DNA from: Pseudomonas fluorescens
Lineage (GTDB): Bacteria > Pseudomonadota > Gammaproteobacteria > Pseudomonadales > Pseudomonadaceae
Assembly: GCF_000730425.1 (NCBI RefSeq)
Contig: NZ_CP008896.1
Span: 5,890,001-5,954,000, forward strand
Direction of reading: 5' to 3'
Length of the DNA stretch: 64,000 nucleotides
In this document: piece by piece, positions 47,515-57,130 of the stretch
Layout of the letters: every line of letters begins with the position of its first letter
How positions within the stretch are numbered: the stretch's first letter is position 1
Program-made: the position numbers and the translations under genes
Notes under the pieces: model-generated
What the model was told of the DNA's origin: nothing
The model's database searches: none
What the model saw: only the letters and a program-made list of their open reading frames with translations

Positions 47515-48437
47515 TTGGGCGCCTCTTGGCTCATATGGTGGATTACATCGCTCAAGCGTCCCGGCTCAAGGCTCAAGGTATTGATCGTCCAGCGACGATT
47601 GGCGATCAGGGCGTTGACATGCGGATAAATGGTTTGTCCTGGCATCGCAAGTACCGTCACGCTGCCCTCGGCGTGCCGGTCCTCTTCGATGCCAGCCACC
47701 CCCGGGAGCACAGCCAGCGCGAGCAGGTCCAGGGGCGTATCGGTCGCGAGGGTGATTGCCTGATAATGGCGCGAACTGCGTTGCAGCTCGGTGGTGGGTG
47801 CATCGGCGAGCAAGCGGCCCTCCGCCAGGACCAGCGCCCGCTGACAGACAGAGGCGAATTCTTCGGGATTGCGCGAGGCAATCATTACCGTCATCTCGTC
47901 GGTCAGCGACTGGATCAACCTCCCGACCTTGTGTTTTTGCAGGATGTCCAGGCCTTCGGTGGGCTCATCGAGCAGCAGCAACCTGGGGTCATGCATAATG
48001 GCTTGGGCCAGTGCGACTTTGCGCTGATGCCCCGCAGGCAGGGCGGCGATGGGGGAATCGAGTACGCGCCAAAGCTCCAGGCGGGTGACGGCTCGATCAA
48101 CCATCCTACGTTTTTCCAGGCCCCTGAAACCGCGAATTTCAGCGATGAACCCCAGAAAACTCTTAACCCTCATGCTGCCATGGCTGAGTGCAGATTCAGG
48201 CTGGTAGCCTATTATTCTCTTGGTTTTCAGCGGGTGCGTGGATATATCCAGATCGTATATTTTTATATTTCCGGAAGTCGCCGGGATCGCACCTGAGAGT
48301 AATTGGAGTAACGTACTTTTGCCCGCAGCATCATGTCCGAATATTCCCAGGCATTCCCGGTGCCGGGCGCTGAATGTCAAGTTTTCGAGGACTGTCGATC
48401 GTCCTGTTTTTTTTGTTAGGTTGGTGATTTCGATCAT
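47511..48437 (-). CDS. ABC transporter ATP-binding protein (GldA-like, atypical motifs)
   Basis: A 308-aa nucleotide-binding subunit starting MIEITNLTKKTGRSTVLEN. Walker A is GHDAAGKST, with Ala where Gly is usual. Walker B LLLLDEPTEGLD is intact. The signature region reads LPAGHQRKVALAQA instead of LSxGxxQR, and the switch His is replaced (ASRNPEE). The protein thus looks like an ABC ATPase with weakened catalytic motifs. I prefer the ATG at 48437 to the GTG at 48470; neither SD is strong. It heads the operon with the GldF-like permease and GldG-like protein. Confidence 0.87.
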   Translation of the reverse strand: MIEITNLTKKTGRSTVLENLTFSARHRECLGIFGHDAAGKSTLLQLLSGAIPATSGNIKIYDLDISTHPLKTKRIIGYQPESALSHGSMRVKSFLGFIAEIRGFRGLEKRRMVDRAVTRLELWRVLDSPIAALPAGHQRKVALAQAIMHDPRLLLLDEPTEGLDILQKHKVGRLIQSLTDEMTVMIASRNPEEFASVCQRALVLAEGRLLADAPTTELQRSSRHYQAITLATDTPLDLLALAVLPGVAGIEEDRHAEGSVTVLAMPGQTIYPHVNALIANRRWTINTLSLEPGRLSDVIHHMSQEAPN

Positions 48438-48735
48438 TATGCTTTTCTGCTTGGTTGTTTGTCCGGGCACGCCGGGTAAACGGCGGCTTCAATTAACCTG
48501 GGGCGTCAGGTAGTTAGTTGCCAGAGGCTTAAGGTGAAAAGTATTGATCTGTGGATTTGTTAAAAAATGGTACGTTTAATGAGTGCGCTTGGAAACGCTG
48601 AAACACTGGAATAAGGTAAGTCCTACATGTGGCCCAATTACTCGCTGAAACAATTGCGTAGCGTTTGATGTTGCGTTGATTTTATTTGCTGGATGACGTG
48701 TATATGAAGTACTACCGTAATGGAGTCCGATACTC
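48438..48735. other. Divergent promoter region of Gld-like operon and IS-split gene
   Basis: About 300 bp, AT-rich, with no gene. It separates the Gld-like operon on one strand from the gene split by the IS on the other. No strong sigma70 or alternative-sigma promoter was recognised. Confidence 0.4.
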
Positions 48736-48791
48736 ATGATGCTTCTACGTACTCTTGTTCTTGAACACTCTGGTCATGATTCCCCGGTTAG
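48736..48791 (+). pseudogene. 5' fragment of coiled-coil protein gene disrupted by IS5-family element
   Basis: Begins ATGATG (start at 48736) and encodes MMLLRTLVLEHSGHDSPV before the IS. GGAG lies about 10 bp upstream. The frame continues after the element at base 49988, so this is the first 18 codons of the gene described under the 3' fragment. Confidence 0.75.
48788..48791. repeat. Left target-site copy of IS
   Basis: TTAG, a YTAR-type target as used by IS5-group elements. The copy on the right is TTAA, differing by one base. Confidence 0.55.
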
Positions 48792-49983
48792 GGAAGGTCT
48801 GAAGTAAGCAGCCGTTTTTAACGGCCTCGCTGTCTGAGGTTCAAAAAACACCGACTTAATCGAAAATCAGACCTTTCCTCCTGTCAGTTCACTGTTTTTT
48901 GCGGAATAGCACCTTTTCAGGGCTCATTGTCCACATCACAGGCGCACCTCGCCTGCATTCAACAGTCGTTTTCGCATCATCCACAGGTTCGATAAGGCAA
49001 ACAGTGTGGTCTGCTGCGCGGTGTTTTTCACCAAGCCTCGGAAGCGGACTTTCGTATAACCAAACTGGCGCTTGATCACCCTGAATGGATGCTCAACCTT
49101 GGCCCGGACTTGAGCTTTCGCGTATTCGATTTTGCGGCGCATGCGACCGATCAGGCTCTTTTTTGCATGCTTCTTATAGCTGCTGGGGCGCGCTGCGATC
49201 GACCAGATCATCTGGCGATGTTGATGCTCCGCACGCTTCTCCACGCCGGTGTAACCGGCATCGCCAGAGACGTAAGTTTCCTCGCCATGCAGCAACTGAT
49301 CGACCTGAGTCACGTCCGCCACATTCGCCGCCGTGCCCACCACGCTATGTACCAGACCGGATTCAACATCGACACCGATGTGCGATTTCATCCCGAAATA
49401 GTACTGATTTCCTTTCTTTGTCTGGTGCATTTCGGGGTCGCGTTTACCGTCCTTGTTCTTGGTCGAACTGGGCGCATGAATGATCGTCGCATCGACCACA
49501 GTTCCCTGACGCAGCAGCAAACCTCGGTCGCCCAAATAGCCGTTGATGACCTGCAAAATCCCACCGGCCAGCTCATGTTTTTCCAACAGCCGGCGGAAGT
49601 TGAGGATCGTGGTTTCATCCGGAATCCGATCCAAATGCAGCCCGGCAAACTGGCGCAGAATCGTGGTTTCGTAGAGGGACTCTTCCATCGCCGGATCGCT
49701 GTAGCCGAACCAGTTTTGCATCAGATGAACCCGCAGCATGGCCATCAACGGATACGCCGGACGACCGCCTTCACCCTTCGGATAATGCGGCTCGATCAAC
49801 GCAATCAGGCCTTTCCAGGGCACGACCTGATCCATCTCAATCAGGAAACGCTCACGGCGGGTCTGCTTACGTTTGCCTGCGTACTCGGCATCAGCGAAAG
49901 ACATTTGCTTCATCGGGGCTCAACCGTTCAGTTCGTGGGACAGCCGTATCTCACCAGATTTGGAAGTCTTTTTCAGAGTTTCC
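48792..49983 (-). mobile_element. IS5-family insertion sequence, about 1192 bp
   Basis: The boundaries were set from its terminal inverted repeats: left GGAAGGTCTGAAGTAAGC and, in reverse complement, right GGAAACTCTGAAAAAGAC. They share GGAA-xx-TCTGAA. The length is that of IS5-group elements (about 1.2 kb). One transposase gene fills most of it. Flanking tetranucleotides are TTAG and TTAA. An inverted near-copy of the left tip (TCAGACCTTTCC) also occurs inside the element at 48867-48878. Confidence 0.85.
48936..49913 (-). CDS. IS5-family transposase
   Basis: A 325-aa DDE transposase of the IS5 group. The start MKQMSFADAEYAGKRKQTR and MLRVHLMQNWFGYSDPAMEE are typical. Catalytic Asp residues are in GTVVDATII and YVSGDAGYTGVEK, and the Glu in RAKVEHPFRVIKRQFGYTKVR. 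All are intact, so the enzyme may still be active. It sits fully within the inverted repeats. Confidence 0.95.
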   Translation of the reverse strand: MKQMSFADAEYAGKRKQTRRERFLIEMDQVVPWKGLIALIEPHYPKGEGGRPAYPLMAMLRVHLMQNWFGYSDPAMEESLYETTILRQFAGLHLDRIPDETTILNFRRLLEKHELAGGILQVINGYLGDRGLLLRQGTVVDATIIHAPSSTKNKDGKRDPEMHQTKKGNQYYFGMKSHIGVDVESGLVHSVVGTAANVADVTQVDQLLHGEETYVSGDAGYTGVEKRAEHQHRQMIWSIAARPSSYKKHAKKSLIGRMRRKIEYAKAQVRAKVEHPFRVIKRQFGYTKVRFRGLVKNTAQQTTLFALSNLWMMRKRLLNAGEVRL

Positions 49984-51113
49984 TTAACGGTGCATTGCTT
50001 TGTTGTTTTGCGGTACCGCAGATCGCTTCGAACTTTCTTGTCTATAGCTTGGATGAAGAGGTCGAGCCCGGAAGCTCCAGGGTCTACATCGCCGCATTGC
50101 GTAAAAAGGCCGAGCGGTACTTTCTTGGAGGTATCGAGTCCAAGGAGAGCCTGCAACAGGCGATGAGCGTCCTCAAGCAGATCATCACCATGGCCACGGC
50201 TTCCGGTGTCAAGGATGGCAATACCTCAGAGTCGCAGGTGGCTTATCATTTCGTTGATCTGAAGGGCAGTAAGCTACCGGCGGCCAGGCCAGAGGATCAT
50301 CACTCGCTGATGATCAAGAAGGCATTGGTGATGAAGGTGATCACTCTGGGAACTTCTGTCATTGGCCTACCCGCGATTGAGAGCGCCGAGTTGATCGTGC
50401 CGTCTATTCGCTTCTCGTCAAAAATGCTGCCTCCGCCAGGTACGGCAGGTCGCAGTGAGGCTGCGATCCAGGAGCGGGACGAAGAGCCGACGGCAGGCCT
50501 GTCAGCAGCAACGCCTGCCGATCCATTGCCTGCACCACCGAAGATGCCGGAGCCACACGTACCTGCTCCGCAAGTGCAACAGCCTGTTGCGCCGCCCGAA
50601 GTCGTTTCGCCTGCCGTGGTGGCGGATCAGTCATCCCTGCTTGAGGTGGACACTACGCTGACCAATCTTGCTCGTGTGGCGCAAGAGTTGACGGCGCAGA
50701 AGCGCGTGGTGTTACAGCAGCAGGAGGAGCTTGAGCAGCAGAGAAGCCAGTTGCTACGGGAAAAAGGCGCATTGGAGCAGGCCAATCAACAGTTGACCGT
50801 GCTGGAGGCGGCTTTGCAGCATCGAACCGAAGCGTTGAATGATCGTGAAGAGCAACTGACCCGGGATGCGCAGTTACAGCAGGCAGAACAACGCCGCCTG
50901 GAGGGCTGGGCCCGGCAGTTGGAAGACGAGTCCTTCAGGCTGCAGACGCTGGACAGGGCGTCCCAGCAGCAGGCCGAGCAATTGGCGACAGGTCTGGGGC
51001 AACTGTCGGGCTTCAGGGGCGACCTGAGGGCGTTGCTTTACCGCCTGGATGGAGCCTTGTTTCCTGTGGAAAAGGCTGAGCAGGAGCCAAGTAAAGAACC
51101 AGAGGCCGATTGA
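49984..51113 (+). pseudogene. 3' part of coiled-coil protein gene split by IS
   Basis: Right of the IS, the frame LLCCFAVPQ... runs to the stop at 51111. Joining bases 48736-48791 to 49988-51113 gives 1182 bp, 394 codons including the stop, with no frameshift. The protein has an N-terminal domain (EVEPGSSRVYIAALRKKAER, then SQVAYHFVDLKGSK), a proline-rich stretch (about residues 165-215) and a long glutamine/glutamate-rich coiled coil near the C-terminus (VLQQQEELEQQRSQLLREKG). I do not recognise the family. The gene is likely inactive as it stands. Confidence 0.78.
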
Positions 51114-51249
51114 CCGGGGGAATCAGTCCTGGCTACTTTCCAGCGTTCATTTATCATCGAGCCTGACCGGTTGGCCGTCAGGCGGCCAGTGCATCCATGG
51201 CTGATGCAGGGGGGTGAACCAATGGATATTTCGTGGGGATGTGACGCTT

Positions 51250-51723
51250 TTGAGTACCAAGCTGATTACCAAAGAAGGTCATGAGGCGCTGAAGAAGGAG
51301 CTTGATTACCTGTGGCGAGAAAAGCGTCCTGATACCACGCGCAAGGTGACCTGGGCAGCTTCGCTGGGAGATCGCAGCGAAAACGCCGACTACCAGTACA
51401 ACAAGAAGCTGCTGCGCGAAATCGATCGCCGGGTGCGTTACTTGCGCAAACGCCTGGAAGATATGCGGGTTGTGGAATACATGCCCGAGCAGGAGGGCAA
51501 GGTGTTCTTCGGGGCCTGGGTGGATATCGAGAACGAGCAGGGGCAAACCAAGCGTTTTCGGATCGTGGGCTATGACGAGATATATGAACGCATGGACTAC
51601 ATCTCCATCGACTCACCCATGGCCAGGGCCCTGCTGCGCAAAGAGGTAGACGATGAGGCCATTGTGCAGACGCCAGGCGGCGAAATGTGCTGGTGGATTA
51701 CCGGGATCGAGTACATCAAGTAG
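51250..51723 (+). CDS. greB: Transcription elongation factor GreB
   Basis: Rescues backtracked RNA polymerase by stimulating transcript cleavage. The N-terminal coiled coil has the acidic tip GDRSENADYQYNK, and the C-terminal domain starts near VFFGAWVDIENE, with family ending GEMCWWITGIEYIK. The best start is TTG at 51250 (then STKLITKEGHEAL), matching GreB homologues. The frame is open upstream to 51214 with no clear SD; a GTG at 51241 is another option. A terminator and a REP element follow. Confidence 0.94.
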   Translation: MSTKLITKEGHEALKKELDYLWREKRPDTTRKVTWAASLGDRSENADYQYNKKLLREIDRRVRYLRKRLEDMRVVEYMPEQEGKVFFGAWVDIENEQGQTKRFRIVGYDEIYERMDYISIDSPMARALLRKEVDDEAIVQTPGGEMCWWITGIEYIK

Positions 51724-51750
51724 GAGCCGGCTTGCCGGCGATGGCGCCTT
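51720..51750. repeat. Single REP element after greB
   Basis: GTAGGAGCCGGCTTGCCGGC followed by GATGGCGCC, a full Pseudomonas REP unit touching the greB stop. Confidence 0.85.
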
Positions 51751-51773
51751 GAAGAACACAGCGATGCAGCGAT

Positions 51774-51802
51774 CCGGCTCCCAAAGGGGAGCCGGTTTTT
51801 TT
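51774..51802 (+). terminator. Terminator of greB
   Basis: CCGGCTCC pairs with GGAGCCGG around a CAAAGG loop, followed by seven T residues. Confidence 0.92.
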
Positions 51803-51805
51803 GTT

Positions 51806-54319
51806 TCAACCTTCGCGCAATACCGCAAGCGGGCTGGCGTTCAGCGCGCGGCGTGTGCCGAATACCCCAGCACCGCCGATCAAAACTGCGCCAATCACCG
51901 GTAGCACCAGCAGCCAGGGATGCGGCTGCCAGACCAGGTCAAATGCGTAGCGATACAGCACCAGGGTCACTAACTCTGTACCCAGCGCCGCCAACAGTCC
52001 GCTGACCGCACCCAGCAGCCCGAACTCGATACGCCGGGCCTTGACCAGCAATTTGCGTTCTGCCCCCAGGGCGCGTAGCAAGGCGCCCTGGCGAATGCGT
52101 TCGTCCAGGGTGGCCTGCAGGCCGGAGAACAGTACCGCCATGCCCGCCGCGAGGACAAACAGCAGCACATACTCCACGGCCAGTGTGACCTGGGCCAGGA
52201 TGCTGCGCAGTTGGGCCAGCAGCGCTTCGACCTGCAGGATGGTCACTGCCGGGAAAGCCCGGGACAGGTCGACGATCTGCTGGTCATGGCCGGCGGCCAG
52301 GTAGAAGCTGGTCAGGTACGTGGCCGGCAGGTCCTTCAGGGTGCCCGGTTGGAAGATCATGAAAAAGTTGGGCTGGAAGTTGTCCCAGTTGATCTCCCGC
52401 AGGCTCGTGACCCGGGCCTCACGGTTCTCCCCGCCAACGGTGAAGACCAGGTGGTCGTTGAGCTTGAGCTTGAGGCTTTCGGCGACTTTGGCCTCTACCG
52501 AGACACCAGGAATCTCATCGCCCGGCTGATCCGCCCACCAGGTACCCGATGTCAGGGTATTGCCAGGGGGCAGGCTGGCCGCCCAGGTCAGGCTCAAGTC
52601 ACGTTGTATTGCACGATCGCCACTGGAGTCCTTGCTGACAATCTCCTGCACCGGTTCGCCGTTGATGCTGATCAGACGCCCTGGCACCACGGGATACAAG
52701 GGCGCGGCCTGCGCCTGTAGCTCCAGCAGGCGGGCGCCAAAGGCGTCCTTGTCGGCCGGCAGGATATTGAGGGCGAAATAATTGGGCGCGTCCTTGGGCA
52801 ACTGGTTTTGCCAGGTGTCCAGCAACTCGCCACGCAGCAAGGCGATCAACCCCATCGAGAGCAGGATCAGGCCAAACGCCAGGGACTGGCCTGCCGCCGC
52901 CAACGGGTGGCGCAATAGCTGGCCCAAGCCAAGGCGCCAGGGCAGGGCGGCGCGTGCCAGCAGGCGGCGTAGGCTTTGCAGCAGCAACAAGAGCAGGCCA
53001 CCGAGGATCAACGCGGCGATCACCCCGCCCCCCAGCAGGGCGAAGGTCAGCACCAGGTCCAGGCTCAGGCGCCACATGATCAGGCCCAGGGCAAACAACG
53101 CGGCGCCATACACCATCCAGGTGCTGGAAGGGATCGGTAACAAGTCGCGCCGTAATACCCGCAACGGCGGGACTCGGCCCAGGGCCGCCAGGGGAGGGAG
53201 AGCAAAACCGGCCAGGGCTACCAGCCCGGTACCGATGCCGGCGATGGCGGGCAGCAGTCCACCCGGTGGCACGTCTGTCGGCAGCAGATCGTGCAACAGA
53301 TAAAACAGACCCAATTGTGCGAGCCAGCCCAGTGCCGCACCGGCGAGGCTGGCCAGCAAGCCGAGGACGGTCAGTTGTAGGCTGAACAGCAGCATGGTTT
53401 CCCGGCGCGACAGACCCAGGCAGCGCAACAGCGCGCTGGCGTCGAAGCGGCGGCTGGCAAAGCGGTTTGCCGACAGCGCCACGGCTACTCCGGACAGCAG
53501 CACGGCGACCAGGCTGGCCATGTTCAGGTAGCGCTCGGCCTTGCCCAGGGCTCCACCGATCTGCTGGTTGCCGTCCCGTGCATCCTGCAGGCGCTGGTTG
53601 GCGGCCAGCCCTGGCGCCAGTTGGTCGCGGTAGGTTTGCAGGGCAGTACTGGCTTGCGGCGCACGCCACAGCTCGCGGTAGCTCACCCGGCTGCCCGGCT
53701 GGACTACGCCCGTGGCCTCAAGGTCGGCCAGGTTGATCATCACCCGTGGGGTGAGGCTATAGAAGTTGCCGGCTCGATCCGGCTCATAGGTGAGGACACG
53801 GGCCAGACGCAGGGTTTTCATGCCGACGTCGATACTGTCGCCGACTTTCAGGTCCAGGGCGGTCAGCAGGCGTGCCTCGACCCAGGCCTCACCGGCTTTC
53901 GGCCCGCCCCCCGAGGTTTGCTCGGCGAACGGCTGCGCAGCACTTTTCAGTTGGCCGCGTAGGGGATACTGCTCGTTGACCGCCTTGATACTCGATAGCT
54001 GGATACCGTTGTCTGTGGCGATGACGCTGGAGAACTCCACCACCCTGGCGTGCGCCAGGCCCAGTTGCGTGCCGCTGGTTATCTGCTCGGGGCGGGCAGG
54101 GGAGCTGCCCTCCAGCACCAGGTCGGCGCCGAGGAACTCGGTGGCGCGCAACAGCATCGCACCGTTGAGCCGTGCTCCGAAATAGCCGATGGCGGTGCTG
54201 GCGGCCACCGCCACAAGCAGGGCGAAGAACAACACGCGTAATTCACCGGCGCGGGCATCGCGCAGCAATTGGCGCAGGGCAAGGCTGAACAGGCGCAACA
54301 GCGGCAGGCGTGCCATCAA
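51806..54319 (-). CDS. ABC transporter permease (FtsX/YbbP family)
   Basis: An 837-aa permease with two FtsX/MacB-type core domains. Helices occur near residue 30, at about 265-440 and at the C-terminus. The large periplasmic segments and [16 protein letters not shown] end are typical of the YbbP/lipoprotein-releasing (LolE-like) group. It overlaps the ATP-binding gene by ATGA. The pair (YbbA/YbbP) sits next to the SGNH esterase gene, as in many gamma-proteobacteria. Its substrate is not known. Confidence 0.9.
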   Translation of the reverse strand: MMARLPLLRLFSLALRQLLRDARAGELRVLFFALLVAVAASTAIGYFGARLNGAMLLRATEFLGADLVLEGSSPARPEQITSGTQLGLAHARVVEFSSVIATDNGIQLSSIKAVNEQYPLRGQLKSAAQPFAEQTSGGGPKAGEAWVEARLLTALDLKVGDSIDVGMKTLRLARVLTYEPDRAGNFYSLTPRVMINLADLEATGVVQPGSRVSYRELWRAPQASTALQTYRDQLAPGLAANQRLQDARDGNQQIGGALGKAERYLNMASLVAVLLSGVAVALSANRFASRRFDASALLRCLGLSRRETMLLFSLQLTVLGLLASLAGAALGWLAQLGLFYLLHDLLPTDVPPGGLLPAIAGIGTGLVALAGFALPPLAALGRVPPLRVLRRDLLPIPSSTWMVYGAALFALGLIMWRLSLDLVLTFALLGGGVIAALILGGLLLLLLQSLRRLLARAALPWRLGLGQLLRHPLAAAGQSLAFGLILLSMGLIALLRGELLDTWQNQLPKDAPNYFALNILPADKDAFGARLLELQAQAAPLYPVVPGRLISINGEPVQEIVSKDSSGDRAIQRDLSLTWAASLPPGNTLTSGTWWADQPGDEIPGVSVEAKVAESLKLKLNDHLVFTVGGENREARVTSLREINWDNFQPNFFMIFQPGTLKDLPATYLTSFYLAAGHDQQIVDLSRAFPAVTILQVEALLAQLRSILAQVTLAVEYVLLFVLAAGMAVLFSGLQATLDERIRQGALLRALGAERKLLVKARRIEFGLLGAVSGLLAALGTELVTLVLYRYAFDLVWQPHPWLLVLPVIGAVLIGGAGVFGTRRALNASPLAVLREG

Positions 54320-54999
54320 GGCTCCAGGGGCTCGACCATCAGGCCGGCTTCAAGACGGATCAGGCGTCGGCAGCGATGTGCCAGGCGCTCGTCATGGGTC
54401 ACCAGCACCAGCGTGGTGCCGTTCTCTTTATTGAGCTCGAACAGCAGGTCGCTGATGCGCTCGCCGGTATGGCTGTCGAGGTTGCCGGTGGGTTCATCGG
54501 CAAACAGCACATCCGGTTCGGCCGCGAACGCGCGGGCAATCGCCACGCGTTGCTGCTCGCCACCCGAGAGCTGGCGGGGAGAATGGGTCAGGCGCTGGCC
54601 CAGGCCGACCCGTTCGAGCAAGTGCCGGGCGCGTTCGCGGGCATCCTTGCGCCCGTCCAGTTCCAGGGGCAGCATGACGTTTTCCAGGGCATTGAGGCTG
54701 TCGAGCAATTGGAACGACTGGAACACAAAGCCGACGTGTTCGGCACGGATACGTGCCCGTTGGTCCTCGTCGAGGACACTCAGAGCCTGGCCGGCGAGGG
54801 TGACCTCACCGCTGCTGGGTAGGTCGAGTCCAGCCAGCAGGCCAAGGAGCGTGGATTTTCCGGAACCGGAACTGCCGACGATAGCCAGGCTATCGCCCTT
54901 GTTCAGTTCCAGGCTCAGTTCGTGCAGGATGGTCAGTTCACCTTCCGCGCTGGGAACCACTTTGCTAAGGTTCTGCGCGGTGAGAATGCATGCGCCCAT
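54316..54999 (-). CDS. ABC transporter ATP-binding protein (YbbA-like)
   Basis: A 227-aa LolD/MacB-type ATPase. Walker A is [10 protein letters not shown], signature is [14 protein letters not shown], Walker B is [12 protein letters not shown] and the switch His is in VTHDERLA. All canonical. ATG at 54999 begins [14 protein letters not shown]; the frame is open further upstream but lies over the divergent esterase gene. It is coupled to the FtsX-like permease. Confidence 0.94.
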   Translation of the reverse strand: MGACILTAQNLSKVVPSAEGELTILHELSLELNKGDSLAIVGSSGSGKSTLLGLLAGLDLPSSGEVTLAGQALSVLDEDQRARIRAEHVGFVFQSFQLLDSLNALENVMLPLELDGRKDARERARHLLERVGLGQRLTHSPRQLSGGEQQRVAIARAFAAEPDVLFADEPTGNLDSHTGERISDLLFELNKENGTTLVLVTHDERLAHRCRRLIRLEAGLMVEPLEP

Positions 55000-55009
55000 G
55001 GAGAATCCG

Positions 55010-55615
55010 ATGCGAATATGGTTTTTGAGTGCTGGCCTGGCCCTGATGTGCATGGCCCAGAACGCAGCGGCGGGTACTGTCCTGATCGTTGGCGATAGTA
55101 TCAGTGCCGGTTTCGGCCTGGATACCCGCAAGGGGTGGGTGGCACTGCTGGAGCAGCGGCTCAAGCAGGAGGGTTTCGATGACAAAGTGGTCAACGCCTC
55201 CATCAGCGGCGACACCAGTGCCGGAGGCCTCGCGCGGCTGCCAGCGGCGCTTGCAGAGCACAAGCCCGACGTGGTGGTTATCGAGTTGGGCGGTAACGAC
55301 GGCTTGCGTGGCCAGCCCCCGGCGCAATTGCAACAAAATCTTGCGTCGATGATTGACCAGTCCAAGGCTGGTGGCGCCAAGGTGCTGCTGCTGGGGATGC
55401 AGTTGCCGCCCAATTATGGCCCGCGATACACCACGGCATTTGCCGAAGTCTATGGTGTGCTGGCCAAGGAAAAAAACGTTCCCCTGGTGCCGTTTTTCCT
55501 TGAGGGGGTGGGTGGCCATCCGGACATGATGCAGGCTGATCAACTGCACCCGGCAGTCGGCGCCCAGGCCAAGTTGCTGGAAAATGTCTGGCCGACGCTA
55601 AAACCGCTGTTATGA
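55010..55615 (+). CDS. tesA: SGNH-family esterase/lysophospholipase (TesA/EstA-type)
   Basis: A 201-aa periplasmic hydrolase. It has a signal peptide of about 21 residues (ending NAAAG), then block [13 protein letters not shown] with Ser nucleophile, the Gly/Asn blocks ([16 protein letters not shown]) and the C-terminal DQLHPAVG with Asp and His. It is related to E. coli TesA thioesterase I/protease I/lysophospholipase L1 and to Pseudomonas arylesterase. The ATG at 55010 has GGAGAA four bases upstream; the gene is divergent from ybbA with only 10 bp between. Confidence 0.94.
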   Translation: MRIWFLSAGLALMCMAQNAAAGTVLIVGDSISAGFGLDTRKGWVALLEQRLKQEGFDDKVVNASISGDTSAGGLARLPAALAEHKPDVVVIELGGNDGLRGQPPAQLQQNLASMIDQSKAGGAKVLLLGMQLPPNYGPRYTTAFAEVYGVLAKEKNVPLVPFFLEGVGGHPDMMQADQLHPAVGAQAKLLENVWPTLKPLL

Positions 55616-55671
55616 CGCTTTTCTAGCAGCGGTCTTTCGGCTAAGGTGGCGCCCCCGATTTGGAGCCCCCG

Positions 55672-55968
55672 ATGTCGTCGCGTCCTGCCTGGTCCCTGTT
55701 TGCCTACCAACTGATCGAGCCCGACGAGCAGTTGGATCTGTTCGCCTGCCAGGAAGTGAAGGTGCATCTGGTGACACGCCAGTTGGAGCTGGGCGGTACC
55801 ATCGACCGCACGCTCTGCGGCACATTGCTGCCTGCCCAGCCACGCTGGTCCTCCGTGGATCGCTCGATTTTCCAGGATCAGCGCCTGTGCCCCTTGTGCC
55901 GGGCGATTCTCGAATCGCAAAAGCGCGGCACGCCGCCTATCTGGCCTGAGCTGCGCTTCGAGCTTTAA
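55672..55968 (+). CDS. Conserved hypothetical protein with CPLC motif
   Basis: A 98-aa soluble protein. The C-terminal part contains CPLCRAILE, a C-x2-C pair that could bind metal, and an additional Cys in RTLCGTLLP. The N-terminus is MSSRPAWSLFAYQLIEPDE. ATG at 55672 has GGAGCCCCC upstream. I do not assign a function. It is placed between tesA and the L,D-transpeptidase, an order I recall from other Pseudomonas genomes. Confidence 0.72.
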   Translation: MSSRPAWSLFAYQLIEPDEQLDLFACQEVKVHLVTRQLELGGTIDRTLCGTLLPAQPRWSSVDRSIFQDQRLCPLCRAILESQKRGTPPIWPELRFEL

Positions 55969-56027
55969 GGGCAGGTACACGCTACAATCGCCATTTTACC
56001 CCCGTCGATCTGCGAAGGATTATCCGG

Positions 56028-56996
56028 ATGTTGTCGCGCCTGCCTGTCGTCACCCGTTGCCTGTCTCTCGCTGCATTGTGTGCAGCCGGCCCTGTTGCTG
56101 CCCTGCAACTACCCCTGCCACCGCCGGGTGAAGACATTGTCGGCCAGGTCCAGGTGATCAAGGCCAAGTATGAAGACACGTTTGCCGACCTGGGGGCTAC
56201 TTATGACCTGGGCTATTCGGAGATGGTCGCGGCCAATCCGGGCGTCGACGCCTGGCTGCCAGGGGCTGGAGCCGAGATTGTGTTGCCGACCCGTTTCATC
56301 CTGCCGCCCGGCCCCCGGGAAGGCATTGTGATCAACCTGGCCGAGTACCGCCTGTACTACTACCCCAAGGGCCAGAGCGTGGTGTACACCTTTCCGCTCG
56401 GGATCGGTCGCGAAGGCTGGGGCTCGCCGATTGCCCATACCAGCATCATTGCCAAGACACCCAACCCGACATGGACCCCGCCCGCGTCGATCAAGGCCGA
56501 GCACGCGGCGGACGGCGACCCGCTGCCCAACGTGGTGCCGGCAGGTCCCGACAACCCCCTGGGGCCGTTCAAGTTCACCCTGGGGACGCCGGGCTACCTG
56601 ATTCACGGTTCCAACAAGAAGTTCGGCATTGGTACCCGTACCAGCCATGGCTGCTTCCGCATGTTCAACAACAACGTGCTGCAGATGGCCGCAATGGTCC
56701 CGGTAGGGACACCGGTGCGCATCATCAATGATGCCTACAAGTTTGGTATCAGCGGTGGCAAGGTCTATCTGGAGGCCCATGCGCCATTGAATGACGATGG
56801 CACGCCGTCGGTGGTCGACAAGCACACCGCCGTCATCAACGCGATGCTCAAGCGTGAAGACCTGGCCAATAACCTGCGGGTCAATTGGGATGAAGTACGT
56901 GATGTCGTGGCGGCCGAAGATGGCTTGCCGGCGCAAATCGGTGAGCCGGGCGCCGCGCCGATGGTCACCAGCATGCCAGTCGACCTGCAGCAGTAA
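56028..56996 (+). CDS. L,D-transpeptidase (YkuD/ErfK family)
   Basis: A 322-aa periplasmic murein-linking enzyme. It has a signal peptide (about 25 residues), a LysM-like segment near residues 45-80, and the YkuD catalytic domain with IHGSNKKFGIGTRTSHGCFR, where Cys209 is the nucleophile. Enzymes of this group attach the Lpp-type lipoprotein to meso-DAP or make 3-3 crosslinks; the oprI gene just downstream on the other strand supports the first. Start is an ATG (TTGTCGCGC follows) after GAAGGATTATCC. A terminator follows. Confidence 0.93.
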   Translation: MLSRLPVVTRCLSLAALCAAGPVAALQLPLPPPGEDIVGQVQVIKAKYEDTFADLGATYDLGYSEMVAANPGVDAWLPGAGAEIVLPTRFILPPGPREGIVINLAEYRLYYYPKGQSVVYTFPLGIGREGWGSPIAHTSIIAKTPNPTWTPPASIKAEHAADGDPLPNVVPAGPDNPLGPFKFTLGTPGYLIHGSNKKFGIGTRTSHGCFRMFNNNVLQMAAMVPVGTPVRIINDAYKFGISGGKVYLEAHAPLNDDGTPSVVDKHTAVINAMLKREDLANNLRVNWDEVRDVVAAEDGLPAQIGEPGAAPMVTSMPVDLQQ

Positions 56997-57015
56997 CACC
57001 TGTCGTCAATCGAAG

Positions 57016-57046
57016 CCCGTCATGGATTGTTCCTGGCGGGTTTTTT
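57016..57046 (+). terminator. Terminator of the L,D-transpeptidase gene
   Basis: CCCGTCA pairs with TGGCGGG (one G-U) around an 11-nt loop, followed by TTTTTT. Confidence 0.83.
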
Positions 57047-57079
57047 ATTGTCCGGGATCCAAAGCCGGATTACGGGCAA

Positions 57080-57108
57080 TAAAAAGCCGATCCAAAAATG
57101 GATCGGCT
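57080..57108 (-). terminator. Terminator of oprI
   Basis: On the minus strand, AGCCGATCC pairs with GGATCGGCT around ATTTTT, followed by a T-run, about 22 bp after the oprI stop. Confidence 0.9.
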
Positions 57109-57130
57109 TGATAACAACCCCGAAGGATTA

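Noticed and set aside
49089..51113. A 674-codon frame running from inside the IS into the downstream gene
   Set aside because: Its first 300 codons are antisense to the transposase. Only the part after the IS is real; the natural start is left of the element.
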